Shown here: positions 7,546 through 14,295 of the stretch, in pieces
Position numbering within the stretch: position 1 is the stretch's first letter
Layout of the letters: each line of letters starts with the position of its first letter
Source: Streptomyces violaceoruber
Lineage (GTDB): Bacteria; Actinomycetota; Actinomycetes; Streptomycetales; Streptomycetaceae
Reading direction: 5' to 3'
Length of the DNA stretch: 38,049 nucleotides
Assembly (NCBI GenBank): GCA_000720805.1
Contig: JODI01000118.1
Coordinates: 1-38,049 of the forward strand
Made by a program: the position numbers and the translations under genes
The notes under the pieces: model-generated
What the model was told of the DNA's origin: nothing
Seen by the model: the letters and a program-made list of their open reading frames with translations, nothing else
Databases searched by the model: none

Positions 7546-9387
7546 TCAGGGCCGGCGGACGTAGAGGCGGACGGTCACCCCGCCCTGCACGGTGTACCTC
7601 CTGGACTTCTCGGGCACGAACCGCTCCCGCAGCACGTCGAGCTTGACGCGGTCCACCAGGTCCTCCGGGGACCAGTGCCCACGCAGGGCGTAGGGCTCGG
7701 CCACGACCCACACCCGGTCCACCGTCGCGAGCCTGCGCCGCAGCGCCTCCGCCCCGATCTCCCGCCCGTACAACGTCCCCGACCGGGCCCCCGACTCCCC
7801 CAACGCGATGTCCCAGGCACCCCGGAACCCCTTCGGATACGCCAACGCCGGTCGCCGCGCGATCGACGGCAGGAACAACACCGGGTCACCCGGGCGGACC
7901 TCCCGGTGGACGATGGCGGAAACCGTGGCGAGATTGTCGGGGCGACTGGCGGGGGTGCGGTCCTCACGGTAGAGGGGGAGGTACTGAAGAAAGACCAGGC
8001 CGATCACCAGGGCGCCCGCGAGGGAGAGAACGGGCGAGAGCAACGGACGGCGGCCGGCCGCTCCGTCCGGGCCGGCCTCGACGTCCTGACCGGTGCCGCC
8101 GTCCACCAGCGCGTCCGACAGGGCGACAGGACCGCCCGCATCCGGCCCGCTCGACCCGCTCGCCCCCGCACGAGAAAGGGGAAGCCCGGGCGCAGGGCGC
8201 CCGGCACGCCGCAGCCCCGCGTGATCACCGGTCTGCGGAACCTCGCGCCGCCCCCGCCCTCTCCCCGCGGTCCTGCCCACGAGCCCCTCCACCAGCGCCG
8301 CCATCCGATCCGCACCGGCCGCCACCAGCAACGGCGCTCCCACCAGGGCGTACAGCACGTACCGGTCGTCGTACATCGGCTTCACCTGGGAGGCGGCCAT
8401 CAGCAGGGCCGGGGGAATCACCATCAGCGGCACCGCCACCACCGACACCCGTAGCGCGGTCACCCCCACCAGCATCACCAGTACACCCACCCAGAACACG
8501 ACCCCCATGGGCACCACCAGGAACTCGCGCGCCACCCGCAGCGCGCTCCGCCACCCGGGCACCTGCAGCCACCCCACCTGTGCCGACTGCGTCGACGACA
8601 CCCACGCCAAGGGCAGCAGCACGACCACCGCGAACCCGGCCGCGCATCCCCAGCGTCCCCACACCCTCCTCGACACGCGCAGGCCCGCCAGGGTCACCGC
8701 GTGCGCCGCGACGACGAGCACCGCCATCTCGTGCAGGAGACACGTCACGGCGAGGAGTCCTCCGTACGCTCCCCACCCGGACCACACGCGGCGGGCCCGC
8801 CCCTCCACGGCGCGCAGCAACAACAGGGTGGTCCCCGTCGCGCCGGCCGTGACCAGGGCGTACGACCGGCCCTCCTGGGCGTAGTGGCCGACGAGCGGGG
8901 TGATGGCGTACAGCAGGCCGGCCCACAGGCCGACCCGGGCACGTCCGCCCAGCCGGGTGCCCAGGGCGCCCACCAGCCCCGCCGAGACCGCCGCCCCGCA
9001 GGCGGAAGGCAGCCGCAGGACGACCTCGCCGGGGTGCGGAACCGCCAGCACGACATGCATGAGCAGGTAGTACAGGCCGTGCACCGCGTCCACCTCGTGC
9101 AGCAGCCGCCAGATCTCCGGCGCCGACCGCCGCGCGACCTGGAAGGTGACCGCCTCGTCGCGCCACATGCCGCCCCGGTCGATCCCCCACAGACCGATCG
9201 CGAACATGACGACCGCGGGGACGATCACCGCCGCCACCCGCTCGACTCTCCTGGCTCCCCTGTCCCACACAAGATTATTTTGTGCCGTTGTCCACCGCTC
9301 GCCCACTGTTTGCCCCCCACCGCGAGTCGCTGCCGTGGCACATGGAGTCATCGCGTCTGCCCCGGCAGGCACCAGCGCCTGCTTCAC
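7546..9387 (-). CDS. GT-C type membrane glycosyltransferase (family 39-like)
   Basis: Up to 613 residues, a multi-spanning membrane protein of the ArnT/PMT-like GT-C superfamily, which uses polyprenyl-phosphate sugars outside the membrane. After the first membrane segment (about 51-69) comes GGMWRDEAVTFQVARRS; the Asp-Glu pair in the first outer loop is the family's catalytic/metal motif. Further hydrophobic segments follow to about 365. Then comes a Gly/Arg/Pro-rich linker (about 370-450), one more membrane segment, and a soluble C-terminal domain (about 475-613). The start is uncertain: GTG 9387 and ATG 9351 give an unusual polar leader, and a GTG near 9237, with GGAG upstream just before the first membrane segment, is plausible. 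It is convergent with ohrR and divergent from galE. Acceptor unknown; a wall polymer or glycoprotein is possible. Confidence 0.82.
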   Translation of the reverse strand: MKQALVPAGADAMTPCATAATRGGGQTVGERWTTAQNNLVWDRGARRVERVAAVIVPAVVMFAIGLWGIDRGGMWRDEAVTFQVARRSAPEIWRLLHEVDAVHGLYYLLMHVVLAVPHPGEVVLRLPSACGAAVSAGLVGALGTRLGGRARVGLWAGLLYAITPLVGHYAQEGRSYALVTAGATGTTLLLLRAVEGRARRVWSGWGAYGGLLAVTCLLHEMAVLVVAAHAVTLAGLRVSRRVWGRWGCAAGFAVVVLLPLAWVSSTQSAQVGWLQVPGWRSALRVAREFLVVPMGVVFWVGVLVMLVGVTALRVSVVAVPLMVIPPALLMAASQVKPMYDDRYVLYALVGAPLLVAAGADRMAALVEGLVGRTAGRGRGRREVPQTGDHAGLRRAGRPAPGLPLSRAGASGSSGPDAGGPVALSDALVDGGTGQDVEAGPDGAAGRRPLLSPVLSLAGALVIGLVFLQYLPLYREDRTPASRPDNLATVSAIVHREVRPGDPVLFLPSIARRPALAYPKGFRGAWDIALGESGARSGTLYGREIGAEALRRRLATVDRVWVVAEPYALRGHWSPEDLVDRVKLDVLRERFVPEKSRRYTVQGGVTVRLYVRRP

Positions 9388-9450
9388 TGAGGACGGATAC
9401 GGGAGCCGATCCGCTCCACCTCAGGCCAAGGAATGAGGAGACGGCCGCAC

Positions 9451-10437
9451 ATGACCTGGCTGATCACCGGCGGCGCCGGTTACATCGGGGCCCATGTCGT
9501 ACGCGCGATGACCGGCGCGGGCGAACGGGCGGTGGTGTACGACGACCTGTCCACCGGCATCGCCGACCGCGTCCCGGAGGACGTACCGCTGGTGACCGGC
9601 TCGACCCTGGACGCCGAGCGACTGGCACGCACCCTCGCCGACCACGAGGTCACCGGGGTCGTCCATCTGGCGGCGAAGAAGCAGGTGGGCGAGTCGGTGG
9701 AGCGGCCGCTGGAGTACTACCGGGAGAACGTCGAGGGTCTGCGTGTCCTGCTGGAGGCGGTGACCGCGGCGGGTGTGGCTTCCTTCGTGTTCTCGTCCTC
9801 CGCGGCGGTGTACGGCATGCCGGACACGGACCTGGTGACGGAGGAGACGCCGTGCGTGCCGATGTCCCCGTACGGCGAGACCAAGCTGGCCGGCGAGTGG
9901 CTGGTCAGGGCGACCGGCCGGGCCACGGGACTGGCCACGGCGTCGCTGCGCTACTTCAACGTGGCGGGCGCGGCGAGCCCCGAACTCGCGGACGTGGGCG
10001 TCTTCAACCTCATCCCGATGGTCTTCGAGAAGCTGACCGAGAACGCGCCCCCGCGCATCTTCGGCGACGACTACGCCACCGCGGACGGCACCTGCGTCCG
10101 TGACTACATCCACGTGGTCGACCTGGCCGAGGCGCACGTCGCCGCTGCCCGCGTCCTGCGCTCGTCCCCCGGCCGCGACCTCACCCTCAACATCGGCCGC
10201 GGGGAGGGGGTGTCGGTGCGCGAGATGATCGACCGCGTCAACGCCCTCACCGGCTACGACCGTCCCCCGACCGTCGCCCCGCGCCGCCCCGGCGACCCGG
10301 CCCGCGTCGTCGCCTCCGCCGAGCGCGCCGCCACCGAACTCGCCTGGAAGTCCAAGCACGACGTCCAGGACATGATCACTTCGGCCTGGGCAGGCTGGCT
10401 CCGCCTCCACCCGGAGGCGGCACGAACGCGCCGCTAG
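9451..10437 (+). CDS. galE: UDP-glucose 4-epimerase
   Basis: 328 residues, full length for GalE, a short-chain dehydrogenase family enzyme interconverting UDP-glucose and UDP-galactose. The NAD-binding Gly motif is TGGAGYIGAHV at the N-terminus, YDDLSTG follows beta-2, HLAAKKQVGESVE follows beta-4, the catalytic Ser is in FSSSAAVYG, and the catalytic Tyr-Lys pair is in SPYGETK. YFNVAGA and RDYIHVVDLAEAH complete the pattern. ATG 9451 is chosen because GAGGAG (9435-9440) sits 10 bp upstream; ATG 9433 would put that site inside the gene. No other Leloir gene is adjacent, so the product probably feeds polysaccharide or wall-polymer synthesis. Its stop codon lies in the left arm of a shared bidirectional terminator. 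Confidence 0.95.
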   Translation: MTWLITGGAGYIGAHVVRAMTGAGERAVVYDDLSTGIADRVPEDVPLVTGSTLDAERLARTLADHEVTGVVHLAAKKQVGESVERPLEYYRENVEGLRVLLEAVTAAGVASFVFSSSAAVYGMPDTDLVTEETPCVPMSPYGETKLAGEWLVRATGRATGLATASLRYFNVAGAASPELADVGVFNLIPMVFEKLTENAPPRIFGDDYATADGTCVRDYIHVVDLAEAHVAAARVLRSSPGRDLTLNIGRGEGVSVREMIDRVNALTGYDRPPTVAPRRPGDPARVVASAERAATELAWKSKHDVQDMITSAWAGWLRLHPEAARTRR

Positions 10438-10463
10438 GGCCCTTCTGATCGGACGGGCCCTAG
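10434..10463. terminator. Bidirectional terminator containing both stop codons
   Basis: CTAGGGCCC (10434-10442), a 12-nt loop and GGGCCCTAG (10455-10463) form a perfect 9-bp stem. The left arm contains the galE TAG (10435-10437). The right arm contains the TAG of the convergent response-regulator gene (10460-10462 read on the minus strand). Confidence 0.8.
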
Positions 10464-11125
10464 GGTCGGTCGACCCTCCCGCCCTGGTTGTTCAGGTACG
10501 TCAGCACGGCCAGCACCCGTCGGTGCCCGCTGTCACTCTGCGGCAGGCCCAGCTTCAGGAACGCGTTGCCGATGTGCTTGTGCACCGCGCGCTCGGTGAC
10601 GACCAGCGTCCTGGCGATGGTCGCGTTGTCGTGGCCCTGCGCCATCAGCTTGAGGACCTCCCGCTCCCGGGGGGTCAGGGAGTCGAGGGGCGAGTCGCGG
10701 CGGCGGGTCAGCAACTCGGTCACGACCTCGGGGTCGAGGGCCGTGCCGCCGGCCGCGACCCGCTCCAGCGCGTCGAGGAACTCGTCGACCCGGCCGACCC
10801 GGTCCTTGAGCAGATAGCCGAGGCCGCCCGCTCCCCCGCCCAACAGCTCCGCGGCGTACGACTCCTCGACGTACTGCGAGAGCACGAGGACCGGCAGTCC
10901 GGGGATCTGCTTGCGCGCGGCGAGGGCGGCGCGCAGTCCCTCGTCACGGAAGTCGGGCGGCATCCGGACGTCCAGGACGGCCACGTCCGGACGGTGTTCC
11001 AGCAGCGCGGGCAGGACCTCGGGGCCGGTGCCGACGACGGCCACCACGTCGTGTCCGGCCGAGGTCAGCAGGAGGACGAGCCCTTCGCGCAGCAGGGCGT
11101 TGTCCTCGGCGATCACCAGTCTCAT
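10460..11125 (-). CDS. Orphan NarL/LuxR-type response regulator
   Basis: 221 residues. The receiver domain (1-120) has the acidic pair in IAEDNALLREGL, phospho-acceptor Asp52 in VAVLDVRMPP, and Lys in GYLLKDRVG. The C-terminal LuxR-type helix-turn-helix (about 150-215) reads LTPREREVLKLMAQGHDNATIARTLVVTERAVHKHIGN. ATG 11125 is chosen because the receiver starts at once (MRLVIAEDNA) and an AGGA lies 11 bp upstream; ATG 11134 is a close alternative. No histidine kinase gene is adjacent: neighbours are the convergent galE and a TetR gene on the same strand about 150 bp upstream. The cognate kinase, if any, is elsewhere. Target genes cannot be told from the sequence. Confidence 0.93.
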   Translation of the reverse strand: MRLVIAEDNALLREGLVLLLTSAGHDVVAVVGTGPEVLPALLEHRPDVAVLDVRMPPDFRDEGLRAALAARKQIPGLPVLVLSQYVEESYAAELLGGGAGGLGYLLKDRVGRVDEFLDALERVAAGGTALDPEVVTELLTRRRDSPLDSLTPREREVLKLMAQGHDNATIARTLVVTERAVHKHIGNAFLKLGLPQSDSGHRRVLAVLTYLNNQGGRVDRP

Positions 11126-11273
11126 GGGAGCCATGGTCCTACGGGGCCGACCCGCACGTGTCGGCGCGGTCGGCGAAGGTGTTCCGACCGCCTCGATGGC
11201 CTCACACGGCGCCCGCTCCGCACACACGGCACCCTGCTCCGCACACACAGCGGCTCGCAGCGTCGTCAGCGGC

Positions 11274-11900
11274 TCACAGCGCCTTGATCGCCGCCGCCGT
11301 GGCCCGCGCCAGCGACCCCAGATAGCCCTTCGGGAGCTTCGGGCTGCGGATCACCACCGAGCGCCAGTACAGCGGGCCCGAGATCAGGTCGAGGGCCAGG
11401 TCGTCGTCGGCGTCCGCACGGACCTCGCCGCGCCGCCGCGCCGCCACCACGATCTTGCTGGCGACGCCCTCCTGCCCCTCGCGCAGGGCCTTCTGCATGG
11501 CCTCGGCGATGTCCGGGTTGCGGGCGGCCTCGGCCTGGAGGTCCGGGATGATCTGCGAGGCGACGGGGTGGCGCAGGGCGCGCGAGGTCACCTCGTACAG
11601 CAGGCGCAGGTCGCCCTCCAGGGACCCCGTGTCGGGCGCCGGCAGCCCCTGCACGGCGAGCGCCGAGACCACGTCGAGCACCAGGTGCAGCTTGGAGCGC
11701 CAGCGGCGGTACACCGCGGTCTTGCCGACACCGGCGCGGCGCGCGATCCCCTCGATGGACATCCGTGCGTAGCCGACGGCCGCGAGTTCCTCGAAGACGG
11801 CCGCCCGGATGGCCTCCGTCACGTCCTCGCGGAGCACGGCGGCTCCCGCGGGGGCCCGGCGGCGCGGACGCGTCTTCGGCTCCTCGGCGTTGGTCGTCAT
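11274..11900 (-). CDS. TetR-family transcriptional regulator
   Basis: 208 residues. The N-terminal helix-turn-helix is at about 48-68: MSIEGIARRAGVGKTAVYRRWRSK, the standard TetR pattern. The rest is a helical ligand/dimer domain of the TetR_C-like type (DLRLLYEVTSRALRHP, then PLYWRSVVIRS). An Arg/Pro-rich tail precedes the DNA-binding domain. ATG 11900 is chosen; ATG 11912 in frame is possible. The gene is divergent from the TagGH-type exporter, and three related dyads fill the gap, so it is probably an autoregulator that also controls the exporter (inference from arrangement). Ligand unknown. Confidence 0.92.
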   Translation of the reverse strand: MTTNAEEPKTRPRRRAPAGAAVLREDVTEAIRAAVFEELAAVGYARMSIEGIARRAGVGKTAVYRRWRSKLHLVLDVVSALAVQGLPAPDTGSLEGDLRLLYEVTSRALRHPVASQIIPDLQAEAARNPDIAEAMQKALREGQEGVASKIVVAARRRGEVRADADDDLALDLISGPLYWRSVVIRSPKLPKGYLGSLARATAAAIKAL

Positions 11901-11919
11901 GCGGACCAGCATAGGGCGT

Positions 11920-12027
11920 TACGACGAAACGGTCCCGTCCTGACGCGATACGTGACGACGAAACGGTTGCGTTCCGACGTTCGTCGGCCTACGCTCACGT
12001 TGCGACGATACGGGCCCGTTCCGACGT
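11920..12027. promoter_or_regulatory. Three related imperfect dyads, candidate TetR operators
   Basis: Three copies of one pattern lie between tetR and the exporter. Copy A at 11920-11947 has ACGACGAAACGG then CCCGTCCTGACG. Copy B at 11953-11979 has ACGACGAAACGG then CGTTCCGACG. Copy C at 12001-12026 has GCGACGATACGGG then CCCGTTCCGACG, with a perfect ACGGGCCCGT core. Left arms (CGACGAAACGG) and right arms (CCGTTCCGACG) are near complements. A further CCGACG-TT-CGTCGG dyad is at 11974-11987. Repeated dyads in a divergent tetR promoter region are typical operators. Confidence 0.6.
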
Positions 12028-12144
12028 AAGAGAACGTGAAGAGAAGCGTAAGAAATCGCCGGGCCACGGGCGCCTCCGTCACACGCACACCATGTGTCAC
12101 AGCCACACGCACCATCCGAAACCCCCCGAGCGAAAGCAGCGGAT

Positions 12145-13068
12145 GTGAGCCAGGTTCTCCACACACCGCCCCCCACGACGGTGACCGCACCCGCCGAGGA
12201 CGACCTCTCGGCCCTCGCCGCCCGCCACGGCCTCACGGTCAGCGGCGCCCGCCCCTCCCTGCGCGAGTACATCCGCCAGCTGTGGGCGCGGCGCCACTTC
12301 ATCACCGCGTTCTCGACCGCCAAGCTCACCGCCCAGTACAGCCAGGCGAAGCTCGGCCAGGTCTGGCAGGTGATGAACCCGCTGCTGAACGCGGCGGTGT
12401 ACTTCTTCATCTTCGGTGTGCTGCTCGGCACCAAGAAGGGCGTGCCGGACTACATCCCGTTCCTGGTCACGGGCGTGTTCATCTGGACGTTCACGCAGAG
12501 TTCGATCATGGCGGGCACCCGGGCCATCTCCGGCAACCTGGGCCTGGTCCGGGCCCTGCACTTCCCGCGGGCCGCGCTGCCGATCTCCTTCTGCATCCAG
12601 CAGCTCCAGCAGCTGCTGTTCTCGATGGCCGCCCTCGTCGTCATCCTGCTCTGCTTCGGCGTACCGGTGTCCGCGTCCTGGCTGCTGGCCGTCCCGGCGC
12701 TGCTGCTGCAGTCCGTCTTCAACGCGGGCGTCGCGATGATCATGGCGCGGGCGGGGGCGAAGACCCCGGACATCGCCCAGCTGATGCCGTTCGTCCTACG
12801 CACGTGGATGTACGTCTCGGGCGTGATGTGGAGCATCGACAAGCTCGCCAAGGGACACAGCGACTGGCCGTCCTGGTTGGTCCCCGCCCTCCAGGGCAAC
12901 CCGGCCGCCGTCTACATCGACCTCATGCGCTACGCGCTGATCGACAGCTTCCACGCCAGCCAGCTGCCCCACCACGTGTGGGCGATCGCGGCGGGCTGGG
13001 CGCTGCTCGCCGGTGTCGGCGGCTTCATCTACTTCTGGAAGGCTGAGGAGACGTACGGCCGTGGCTGA
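12145..13068 (+). CDS. Polysaccharide/teichoic-acid ABC exporter permease (TagG type)
   Basis: 307 residues, ABC-2 type membrane subunit. A cytoplasmic N-terminal part ends in LREYIRQLWARRHFITAFSTAKLTAQYSQAKLGQVWQVMNPLLNAAVYFFIFG, the characteristic entry of the TagG/Wzm/RfbD family. About six membrane segments follow, including VTGVFIWTFTQSSIM and LLFSMAALVVILLCFG. GTG 12145 is preferred because the conserved part follows closely; GTG 12094 in frame would add 17 residues, and neither has a strong ribosome site. The gene overlaps the ATPase gene by 8 bp, so both are translated together. Substrate likely a lipid-linked wall polymer; the CDP-glycerol enzyme gene 6 kb upstream supports a teichoic-acid-like product. 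Confidence 0.9.
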   Translation: MSQVLHTPPPTTVTAPAEDDLSALAARHGLTVSGARPSLREYIRQLWARRHFITAFSTAKLTAQYSQAKLGQVWQVMNPLLNAAVYFFIFGVLLGTKKGVPDYIPFLVTGVFIWTFTQSSIMAGTRAISGNLGLVRALHFPRAALPISFCIQQLQQLLFSMAALVVILLCFGVPVSASWLLAVPALLLQSVFNAGVAMIMARAGAKTPDIAQLMPFVLRTWMYVSGVMWSIDKLAKGHSDWPSWLVPALQGNPAAVYIDLMRYALIDSFHASQLPHHVWAIAAGWALLAGVGGFIYFWKAEETYGRG

Positions 13069-13909
13069 CAACACACCACTCGCGCAGGAGAACGTCCCCA
13101 CCGTCGTCGTCGACGGCGTCGACATCGTCTACCGGGTCAACGGCACCGGGGCCGGCCGCGGCTCCGCGACCGCCGCCCTGAACCGCATGCTGCGCCGCAA
13201 GCAGGTCGAGAAGGCGTCCGGTGTGCGCACGGTGCACGCCGTCAAGAACGTGTCGTTCGTCGCGTACCGGGGCGAGGCGATCGGGTTGATCGGCACCAAC
13301 GGCTCCGGCAAGTCGACGCTGCTCAAGGCGGTCGCGGGCCTGCTCCCGGTGGAGAACGGCCGCATCTACACCGACGGCCAGCCCTCTCTGCTGGGCGTGA
13401 ACGCGGCCCTGATGAACGACCTCACCGGCGAGCGCAACGTCTACCTCGGCGGCCTCGCCATGGGCATGTCCCGCGAGCAGGTCAAGGAGCGCTACCAGGA
13501 GATCGTCGACTTCTCCGGCATCAACGAGAAGGGCGACTTCATCACGCTGCCCATGCGCACGTACTCCTCCGGCATGGCGGCCCGGCTGCGCTTCTCCATC
13601 GCCGCCGCCAAGGACCACGACGTCCTGCTCATCGACGAGGCCCTGGCCACCGGGGACCGCTCCTTCCAGAAGCGTTCCGAGGAACGGATCCGCGAACTGC
13701 GCAAGCACGCGGGCACGGTGTTCCTGGTCAGCCACAGCAACAAGTCCATCCGCGACACCTGCGACCGCGTGCTGTGGCTGGAGCGCGGCGAACTGCGCAT
13801 GGACGGACCGACGGAGGAGGTCCTGGAGGCGTACGAGGCGTTCACCGGCGGCCCGGACAAGGCGAAGCCGGCGAAGCCGCAACCGGCCAAGGTGGCCCTT
13901 CCCTCCTGA
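13061..13909 (+). CDS. Polysaccharide/teichoic-acid ABC exporter ATPase (TagH type)
   Basis: 282 residues. ABC ATPase with Walker A GTNGSGKST (78-86), signature YSSGMAARLRF, Walker B DVLLIDEALATGD and switch His in LVSHSN. The DEALATGD and TYSSGMAARL wording is typical of TagH/Wzt-type exporters. A short N-terminal region (DIVYRVNGTG, LNRMLRRKQ) precedes the nucleotide-binding domain, and no C-terminal carbohydrate-binding domain is present, so it is TagH-like rather than a long Wzt. GTG 13061 overlaps the permease stop and has GAGGAG at 13045-13050. The C-terminus is a short Lys/Pro/Ala tail. A weak hairpin follows at 13913-13933. Confidence 0.93.
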   Translation: MADNTPLAQENVPTVVVDGVDIVYRVNGTGAGRGSATAALNRMLRRKQVEKASGVRTVHAVKNVSFVAYRGEAIGLIGTNGSGKSTLLKAVAGLLPVENGRIYTDGQPSLLGVNAALMNDLTGERNVYLGGLAMGMSREQVKERYQEIVDFSGINEKGDFITLPMRTYSSGMAARLRFSIAAAKDHDVLLIDEALATGDRSFQKRSEERIRELRKHAGTVFLVSHSNKSIRDTCDRVLWLERGELRMDGPTEEVLEAYEAFTGGPDKAKPAKPQPAKVALPS

Positions 13910-13912
13910 GGC

Positions 13913-13933
13913 CACCGGGACTGAGGCCCGGTG
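13913..13933 (+). terminator. Hairpin after the exporter operon
   Basis: CACCGGG (13913-13919), loop ACTGAGG, CCCGGTG (13927-13933): a perfect 7-bp stem 3 bp after the ATPase stop, without a clear T run. It abuts the truncated end of the TnpB fragment. Confidence 0.55.
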
Positions 13934-14211
13934 CGCTCACCCAGCGGCAGACGATGCGTGGCTCTCGCATCGCACTGCGCGCAGTCCATGGTGGTGTGCG
14001 CGGGGTGGCCCAGGCGGATGTCCCGCCCGTGCTTACGGCCCATATGGATCAGCGCCTGTTTGGTGGCGCCGACAGCGGCGTCAGCGGCCTTGCGGGCCAT
14101 GGTGGTCCTGGCCAGGAACTTCGGACGGGAGTCCTCGACCGCGACGGCGTCGTGGTCGAGGACCACCTTCTTGGCCCACTTACGGCCGGTGTCCTCACGC
14201 TGCCCGGCCAC
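13931..14211 (-). pseudogene. TnpB (IS200/IS605-type OrfB) C-terminal fragment
   Basis: Read on the minus strand this stretch encodes the C-terminal part of a TnpB-type RNA-guided nuclease/transposase accessory protein: VVLDHDAVAVEDSRPKFLA, then TTMARKAADAAVGATKQALI, HMGRKHGRDIRLGHPAHTTM, and the first half of the zinc ribbon, CAQCDARATHRLPLGERT. Known relatives continue with a second Cys pair and a final RuvC Asp. Here similarity stops after ERT and the frame runs antisense into the exporter ATPase gene. The N-terminal two thirds of the protein are also missing. No intact terminus of an element is recognisable. It is a relic left between the exporter operon and gdhB. Confidence 0.85.
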
Positions 14212-14233
14212 CTCACCGCACGCCAGGAAAGAG

Positions 14234-14258
14234 GCCCCGAGCCGTTGTGGCCCGGGGC
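14234..14258 (-). terminator. Hairpin terminator downstream of gdhB
   Basis: GCCCCG-A-GCC, loop GTTGT, GGC-C-CGGGGC forms a 9-bp stem with one mismatch, 38 bp beyond the gdhB stop (minus strand). Confidence 0.55.
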
Positions 14259-14295
14259 GCTCCGGTGATCTGTGTGCGTGCTGTCCGTGCCGGGG

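Noticed and set aside
11203..11280. CACACGGC...GCTCCGCA imperfect repeats before the orphan response regulator as operator sites.
   Set aside because: Units are unequal (20 and 21 bp) with low complexity and no dyad symmetry; kept only as a note.
13931..14211. An active TnpB/IS605 element with guide RNA.
   Set aside because: The N-terminal part, second zinc Cys pair and final catalytic region are missing, and no element ends are visible.
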